64,000 nt of DNA from NCBI GenBank assembly GCA_946480085.1, contig CAMLHZ010000001.1:558001-622000 (forward strand), in the 5' to 3' direction. The stretch is from an uncultured Flavobacteriales bacterium (GTDB taxonomy: Bacteria; Bacteroidota; Bacteroidia; Flavobacteriales; Crocinitomicaceae). Below, in pieces: positions 58,628 to 64,000 of this stretch (positions are counted from its first letter, which is position 1; the number at the start of each line of letters is the position of its first letter). A model generated the notes under the pieces. It saw nothing but the letters and a program-made list of their open reading frames with translations, was not told the DNA's origin and ran no database searches. The translations under genes and the position numbers were made by a program.

Positions 58628-59995
58628 TTAAACGCGTACTCCCATAAGAAGTACGTCATCAACTTGCTCCAGATCGCCTTTCCAATCTTCAAAATAGCGA
58701 AGTAGCATTTGTTTTTGTTTTTCCAGTGGTTCTTGATTGATAAGCAGCAGCAATTGCAGGACATTCTTGATTCGGAATTTCTTTCCAAACTCACCACCAA
58801 ATTGATCGGCATAACCATCGGACATCGCGTAAATAGTGTCTCCTCTTTTTAATTCAAACGTCATTGTTTCAAACGGCTTGGAAGCATGACTGTATCCACA
58901 GGGTTGACGCATTGCTTTTAGTGTAATTAACTCATTCGCTCTTGAAATAAACAAATCATTATAGGCTCCTGAATACTCCAGAAACATCGTAGTTTCGTCA
59001 ATAGTAAACAAGGAAATGTCCATTCCATCTTTGTTCTCACCGATCACCCCTTTTTGATTCAGAGCGGAACTGATTCGATCCCGTAACTCATTCAGGATAT
59101 CTCCGGGATTGGAAACCCCTTTTGCAACTACAATATCTTCAAGGAACGATAATCCAAGCATTGTCATAAATCCTCCCGGAACGCCATGACCAGTACAGTC
59201 ACCAACAACATAATAGGTTTTCCGTTCTGTTTTATGCACCCAGTAAAAGTCGCCCGACACAATGTTTTTTGGTAAATTGAGAATAAAGAAATCAGTTACC
59301 CATTCATTCATTTCCGCATTCGAAGGAAGTAATGCTTGTTGAATGTTTCGGGCGTAAGTGATGCTATCTGTAATTTCTCTATTCTTCCATTCAAGTTGTT
59401 CTTTCTGCTTTTCAACTTCTGCTTTAGAGGTTTCTAAATCCAATCGTATGGTTATTTCACTGATCGTTAAACGATACCTTGAGCGAATAAGGAATGCGGT
59501 AAAAATGACAACTGTAAGTGTAAGAAGTCCTCCATTTACTAAGATTTCGTCTAATGTCAAACTACTATTCAGGTATAGGAAAACGATATTACTTACAACC
59601 GTAATCAACAAAAGGGCCATTGATAGTCGGAATGTCCATAAGACAAGCATACCTGCACCAATAAACAGAACGATATATGCAAAGGCATGTTGTTGAAAAT
59701 GTTTTACATCCATAACGCTCCACATAAAGGCATTTTGTATGGAAATACCGGTGACAAGAAAGAACATACAGAAGTAAATGGATAATCCAAGCTGATGTCT
59801 AAAAAGAAGAATCATTAATGAACTCAAAGAAACTCCAAAACGAAAAAGGAGAAATGACACTGCATAACTTGGAAGTACAATTAGGTCACTAATCCACCAA
59901 AATAGATTCAAGAGTAACCCAACCCAAGTTGCAATTATGTGAAAGCGAATAGTTGATTGGTTAAAGGCTTCTTTTACTTTGTCAGTTAAAACCAT
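58628..59995 (-). CDS. SpoIIE-type PP2C phosphatase with membrane sensor
   Basis: 455 residues. Six or seven transmembrane segments fill ~18-180, a coiled coil follows (~185-220, TSKAEVEKQKEQLEWKNREI), then the phosphatase domain with metal Asp residues in SGDFYWV, VGDCTGHGVPGGFMT and SDGYADQFGG. Such proteins dephosphorylate anti-sigma-factor antagonists. No partner gene is near. A TACCTTTA box lies about 30 bases upstream. Confidence 0.92.
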   Translation of the reverse strand: MVLTDKVKEAFNQSTIRFHIIATWVGLLLNLFWWISDLIVLPSYAVSFLLFRFGVSLSSLMILLFRHQLGLSIYFCMFFLVTGISIQNAFMWSVMDVKHFQQHAFAYIVLFIGAGMLVLWTFRLSMALLLITVVSNIVFLYLNSSLTLDEILVNGGLLTLTVVIFTAFLIRSRYRLTISEITIRLDLETSKAEVEKQKEQLEWKNREITDSITYARNIQQALLPSNAEMNEWVTDFFILNLPKNIVSGDFYWVHKTERKTYYVVGDCTGHGVPGGFMTMLGLSFLEDIVVAKGVSNPGDILNELRDRISSALNQKGVIGENKDGMDISLFTIDETTMFLEYSGAYNDLFISRANELITLKAMRQPCGYSHASKPFETMTFELKRGDTIYAMSDGYADQFGGEFGKKFRIKNVLQLLLLINQEPLEKQKQMLLRYFEDWKGDLEQVDDVLLMGVRV

Positions 59996-60133
59996 TCAGT
60001 AAGTTATCAAAAGGCACGATTTCCTAAAGGTATACGTATTTCCCGTTGTTTCGGATTTATAAATACAAAACTTCGTTACGTTTTAAACACTTTACCTTCA
60101 AATTCGTTTGTACATTAGCATTTGTAAAAGAGA

Positions 60134-60166
60134 AGACATGTTCTTGGGTTAAAGCAGGTAATTTTG
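60134..60166 (+). promoter_or_regulatory. promoter of the GT-C-like membrane protein gene
   Basis: TTG (60134-60136), 22-base spacer, TAATTTTG (60159-60166), ending 31 bases before the ATG at 60198. Both elements and the spacing match the Bacteroidota consensus. Confidence 0.65.
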
Positions 60167-60197
60167 CGTAAGTTTTTGAACAGATTGGAATTACAGA

Positions 60198-61928
60198 ATG
60201 TATAAACCGAAGAAAACACAAATTTATCAACTGCTTTCACTCCTTTTAGTGTTTGCCTACATTTTCCACTTCTCTAGCGAAAAATCAAACTTCGATTACG
60301 CCATTACTTCTGATAGCGAAGCGTATTACGCTTATTTGCCGGCGATCTATCTTTTTGGTGACAATACTTTCCAGACCAACGAGAAGGTAAAGCTTAAGAA
60401 TACTGGACAAAAGGATTACTATGTAGTAACAACAGAAAATGGAAAGCACGTAAATAAGTTCTTTAGCGGTGTTTCTTTCCTTGCTACGCCAGCGTTTCTA
60501 GCAATTACGGGTGTAATGAAAATAACCGGATATCAAGCTGATGGTTATAGCGACACTTACTTTATTGGAATGTTTGTTTACTCCATTTTTTTACTGTTTC
60601 TCGGATTGATCTTTTTTCAAAAGGCTGTCTCAACTCATTTTCAGTTAACAAGCAAACAGAAATGGATCTTTCCTGTAATTCTTGTTGCAACGCCATGGCT
60701 TTTTACAGCAATCTATGGCATCTTGTGGGCAAACAATTATCTCTTCGTTTGTTTCGCAGTTTTACTTTGGTTAATCGTAAAAATGATTACCAATCCGGAA
60801 AAATCCAGTTACGTTCTAATCTTCTTTTTTGTGACGGGAATAGTTGCAATCACACGACCAACGAGCTTGATATTTCTGGTGATGGTGTTGTTTTTCTTTG
60901 ACGATTTCAAATCATTTCTGGAGCATTTAAAGCAATATGTGCTGAAACCAAAAGTCCTTGTTTCCGGAATACTGTTATTTCTGATTCCGATCATGTATCA
61001 GTTGGGAATTTGGAAATGGCAAACCGGTTCGTTTATTCTTTGGAGTTATTCCGGTGAAGGATTTAATTGGTTGAATCCGCAGTTCTTCGAAGTGCTGTTC
61101 AGTTACAGAACGGGAATATTGTTCCATTCACCCATTCTGATTTTCTGTTTAGCTTACTGTTTATTTAAGTTCCGAAAAAATCGATTCAAAGCAACAATTT
61201 ATCTGATCTATTTCGTTTTGCTCTGCTATGTCTCGGGCGCGTGGTGGTGTCCCGATTTCGAAACCAGGTTCGGACTAAGAAACTTCAACGAACACTATGT
61301 CTTTTTACTTCTTCCGCTTTTCGATTTCGTTAAAGAAGCGAAAAAGAAAAAATGGATCATTGTAGGATTTGTTGCAACAGTTATTCTCCCTTTTATCAGA
61401 TTCAACCAATATGTTTTTGGCTACAATCAAAACCAGCGCTTTACGCAAGAATCCTATTGGAAGTCGCTGGCATTTTGGAATCCGGATAACAAAGGAAGAT
61501 GGGTGTTTTATCATTCTACACAGCCTTTTGGGAAACGTCTTTCTTCGAAAACCTTGTTCGATGAAAAGTCAGTTTTTATCTCACCGGAAGTTGAATATTA
61601 TCTTGGAAAGTCAATTCCTGTAAACCTGAAGGCGCACGAACGAATCTACATTAAGGTTTCTTACGACAGAGTGTTTAGAGGTATGAATAACCGCCCACCT
61701 GATTTTGTAATTGACATGTACAATCGTGCGGATAAAACGAAGCGAGTTTACAGTGCTCTTCCGGGATTTGAGGATTCTCACAAGGAAGTTGAACATGTGG
61801 AAATCATGAATGCCAGCTTCGATTACAGTAAAAGTATGGACGAAATCACGATATTCTTCTGGAACCTAAATCACGTACAAGGTGAACTGAAGAATGTGAA
61901 AGTGGTGATCGAAAAGTATGGTCGATAA
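60198..61928 (+). CDS. polytopic membrane protein, GT-C/glycosyltransferase-like
   Basis: 576 residues with about ten hydrophobic spans to ~390, then a ~160-residue soluble C-terminal part with beta character. The first loop SDSEAYYAYLPAIYLFGD resembles the acidic first loop of GT-C (PMT/ArnT-like) enzymes, which move sugars from lipid carriers in the membrane. Assignment is by resemblance only. The gene after it starts ~80 bases on. Confidence 0.7.
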   Translation: MYKPKKTQIYQLLSLLLVFAYIFHFSSEKSNFDYAITSDSEAYYAYLPAIYLFGDNTFQTNEKVKLKNTGQKDYYVVTTENGKHVNKFFSGVSFLATPAFLAITGVMKITGYQADGYSDTYFIGMFVYSIFLLFLGLIFFQKAVSTHFQLTSKQKWIFPVILVATPWLFTAIYGILWANNYLFVCFAVLLWLIVKMITNPEKSSYVLIFFFVTGIVAITRPTSLIFLVMVLFFFDDFKSFLEHLKQYVLKPKVLVSGILLFLIPIMYQLGIWKWQTGSFILWSYSGEGFNWLNPQFFEVLFSYRTGILFHSPILIFCLAYCLFKFRKNRFKATIYLIYFVLLCYVSGAWWCPDFETRFGLRNFNEHYVFLLLPLFDFVKEAKKKKWIIVGFVATVILPFIRFNQYVFGYNQNQRFTQESYWKSLAFWNPDNKGRWVFYHSTQPFGKRLSSKTLFDEKSVFISPEVEYYLGKSIPVNLKAHERIYIKVSYDRVFRGMNNRPPDFVIDMYNRADKTKRVYSALPGFEDSHKEVEHVEIMNASFDYSKSMDEITIFFWNLNHVQGELKNVKVVIEKYGR

Positions 61929-62005
61929 CAGTTCTTCAAAATCCATGAACGTCAGTATTTCTAGAGGGAATAATTTATTGCAGTAAAAAACGTTTGTACT
62001 TTAGC

Positions 62006-64000
62006 ATGGTGCGAAGTTTAGTACTACTCATAGGTCTGCTTTTTTGTTTTTCTTCTTTACATGCCCAATTGGGTTCTGTGAGACAGAAAACTATTGCCGC
62101 ATCCAAAAATGAAGTCGCACTCGATTCCCTTTCTGTTTTACCCGGAACTGTGCGTGTAATGTGTGGGAACAGTATTTTAGCTGAAACCGATTACGAACTC
62201 AATTATAATTCAGCAACCATTACCGTATTCAAAACCTGTGGCGATTCGTTGAACATAACTTACCGCGTTCTTCCATACAACCTTGCTCAGCCTATATTTC
62301 ATAGAGATACATCTGCCATTTATTCGCAGCAAAAGGGAGATAGAGAGAAGTATTTGATTTCACCAAGTTCTGAGAATGCTGATTTATTCGAACAATCAGG
62401 TTTAAACAAGCAAGGAAGTATTTCTCGCGGTGTCTCTTTCGGGAACAGGCAGAATTTATCTGTGAATTCAAGTCTAAACCTTCGACTTTCGGGTTATATC
62501 GCTCCAAATCTTCAAATTCTCGCTTCGGTGACAGATGATAATTTGCCTATTCAACCAGAAGGAAACACGAATAAATTACAGGAGTTTGACCAAATTTTTA
62601 TTCAAATCTTTAATGAAAAATTTAAAGTCACAGCTGGTGATTTTTGGATCTCAAAACCAGACGGCTATTTTCTGACCTATAAGAAACGCGGACAAGGTTT
62701 GAGCGGTGAATACATTTGGAAGCAAACGAAAAATTCTACCATAAAAACCCAAGTGAGCGGAGCACTGTCCAAAGGGAAATTTAACCGGCAAATTATTCAG
62801 GGTGTGGAGGGGAATCAAGGTCCATATCGACTTAGAGGAAACGAAAACGAGCCATTCATTGTCATTCTTTCAGGAACGGAACGCATTTATATCGATGGGA
62901 AATTATTGACTCGCGGGCAGGAATTTGACTATGTAATTGACTACAATACTTCGGAATTGACCTTCACCGCTCGAAACTTTATTACAAAGGACTCCAGGAT
63001 TGTTGCTGAGTTTCAATATTCCGACCAGAATTACGCCCGTTCCTTGTTTCAATTTTCGACAGCTGCAACAGGGAGAAAACTGGATTGGTGGGTGAATGCC
63101 TATTCAGAACAGGACGCGAAGAACCAACCGTTGCAGCAAACATTGAGTAACAATCAAAAATTGTTGCTTTCAAACATTGGAGATAGTTTGCAGCTAGCGC
63201 GTTCATTGGTGATTGACTCTGTTGGTTTTTCGGAGAACCTAATCATGTATAAACTGGTTGATTCTCTTGGTTACGATAGCGTTTTGGTATTTTCGGTCGA
63301 TGCAAATCTGGCACATTATAAAGTCAATTTTTCGTTGGTTGGCAGCGGACAGGGCGATTATGTGCTGAGTGAATATTCAGCGCTTGGAAAAGTGTATAAA
63401 TGGGTACAGCCTGTTGGTGGGATCTCTCAAGGTGATTATGCACCAGTAAGTATTCTCATCACTCCAAAACAACAACAATTGTTTACTGCGGGCGCGAAAT
63501 ATAAGATTTCACCAGGTTTTACGGTGATGGCCGAACTCGCCAAAAGCACCTATGATCTCAACACCTTTTCTTCCAAAGATGCATTCGACGATGACGGCTA
63601 TGGGCTTAAATCCAAAATAGAATACACCAAACGTTTGGGTCATGACACTGTTCGTCCATGGTCTATGAATTTTAGTGGTGATGTAGAAATGCTGGATCCA
63701 TTTTTCAAGCCTATTGAGCAGTACAGAGCTGTGGAATTTGACAGAGATTGGAATACGAGAAGTCAGGGTTACACGGGAAATCAGGTTTATACGAATATAG
63801 GTTCTTCCATTCAGCATGACCAGTACGGACAAATTGGTTTGAACGGTCAGCATTTTGAGATTGGAAATGATTTTTCCGGGCAAAGAGTACAGTTATTGGT
63901 GAATTGGTCACAAAAAGGCTGGCGCATTACCGGTGACGGAAGTGTTTTGGGTTCTAACGCGGTTTCAAAGAATGAGTTTACTCGTCACCGTTTGGATGTT
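62006..64000 (+). CDS. large cell-surface/outer membrane protein, 3' end outside window
   Basis: Open reading frame of at least 665 codons to the window edge. Signal peptide (MVRSLVLLIGLLFCFSSLHAQ). The following region LSVNSSLNLRLSGYIAPNLQILASVTDDNLPIQPEGNTN and VTAGDFWISKPDGYF has the strand-rich, aromatic style of Bacteroidota beta-barrel surface proteins. No named family recognised. A near match to the -7 box (TACTTTAG, 61997-62004) ends one base before the ATG, so the transcript may be nearly leaderless. Confidence 0.75.
   Translation, partial: MVRSLVLLIGLLFCFSSLHAQLGSVRQKTIAASKNEVALDSLSVLPGTVRVMCGNSILAETDYELNYNSATITVFKTCGDSLNITYRVLPYNLAQPIFHRDTSAIYSQQKGDREKYLISPSSENADLFEQSGLNKQGSISRGVSFGNRQNLSVNSSLNLRLSGYIAPNLQILASVTDDNLPIQPEGNTNKLQEFDQIFIQIFNEKFKVTAGDFWISKPDGYFLTYKKRGQGLSGEYIWKQTKNSTIKTQVSGALSKGKFNRQIIQGVEGNQGPYRLRGNENEPFIVILSGTERIYIDGKLLTRGQEFDYVIDYNTSELTFTARNFITKDSRIVAEFQYSDQNYARSLFQFSTAATGRKLDWWVNAYSEQDAKNQPLQQTLSNNQKLLLSNIGDSLQLARSLVIDSVGFSENLIMYKLVDSLGYDSVLVFSVDANLAHYKVNFSLVGSGQGDYVLSEYSALGKVYKWVQPVGGISQGDYAPVSILITPKQQQLFTAGAKYKISPGFTVMAELAKSTYDLNTFSSKDAFDDDGYGLKSKIEYTKRLGHDTVRPWSMNFSGDVEMLDPFFKPIEQYRAVEFDRDWNTRSQGYTGNQVYTNIGSSIQHDQYGQIGLNGQHFEIGNDFSGQRVQLLVNWSQKGWRITGDGSVLGSNAVSKNEFTRHRLDV

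Noticed and set aside
1..64000. CRISPR array, prophage, insertion sequence, rRNA operon or defence island
   Set aside because: No regularly spaced repeats, no transposase, integrase or phage structural genes, no rRNA and no defence genes are visible on either strand.

Overview
The window looks like chromosomal DNA from a Bacteroidota bacterium of the order Flavobacteriales. A Fluviicola/Crocinitomicaceae-like organism is my best guess, made from gene content and not from a search. The supporting signs are AT-rich DNA, promoters with the Bacteroidota -7 box TAnnTTTG and few Shine-Dalgarno sites, a secreted protease with a type IX secretion C-terminal sorting domain, an arginine operon that uses the acetyl/succinyl-ornithine carbamoyltransferase variant, and a class Ia ribonucleotide reductase whose residues align with the eukaryotic enzymes. 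There is no transposase, phage module, rRNA or CRISPR array. Most of the window is core genome with small mobile scars.

Layout. 1-3.3 kb: the end of kynurenine 3-monooxygenase (cut by the window edge), a membrane ORF, an outer-membrane-like protein, an ArsC/Spx-fold protein and a small soluble protein. 3.3-9.9 kb, minus strand: a secreted protein, metF, and a run of response regulator, dCMP deaminase, S41 peptidase and a single-pass membrane protein. Between metF and that run lies a 660-bp gap with two tandem leader/attenuator-like units on the plus strand. 10-15.7 kb: a T9SS-exported trypsin-fold protease, two glycosyltransferases and ftsE. 15.8-21.1 kb: a TPR protein, a beta-barrel protein and a small membrane protein, translationally coupled. 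21.2-26 kb, minus strand: a HU/SPOR-domain protein, a flippase, a crotonase and an iron alcohol dehydrogenase. 26.1-30.7 kb: a TetR-TolC-HlyD-EmrB drug efflux operon with a clear operator at its promoter. 31-36 kb: an ABC exporter, tRNA-Ser(GGA) with a repeat of its 3' end, metG, a GxxExxY gene inside inverted repeats, and a fatty acid desaturase. 37.9-40.7 kb, minus strand: a compact run of six genes (YjdI ferredoxin-like, OsmC, GNAT, MpaB-type oxygenase, a 50-aa membrane peptide, SRPBCC). 40.8-42 kb: a class III cyclase. 42.2-50.4 kb: a complete arginine biosynthesis operon (N-acetyltransferase, argG, argC, argD, argF', argB, argE, argH) behind a structured leader. 50.5-54.7 kb: a VWA protein, a small secreted repeat protein, membrane proteins and comF. 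55-58.4 kb: nrdB-nrdA. 58.6-64 kb: a SpoIIE-type phosphatase, a polytopic membrane protein and a large surface protein cut by the window edge.

How the parts work together. The arginine operon runs from glutamate acetylation to arginine with tight overlaps (ATGA, TAATG, or longer). The efflux operon is probably repressed by its own TetR. nrdBA supplies deoxynucleotides. The most interesting unexplained signals are the orphan branched-chain-like leader units (5.37-5.68 kb), the tail duplication downstream of kmo, the repeat of the tRNA-Ser 3' end, the GxxExxY gene in 20-bp perfect inverted repeats, the arginine leader RNA, and a hairpin plus overlapping micro-ORF at the nrdA stop codon. I found no clearly new defence or biosynthetic system.
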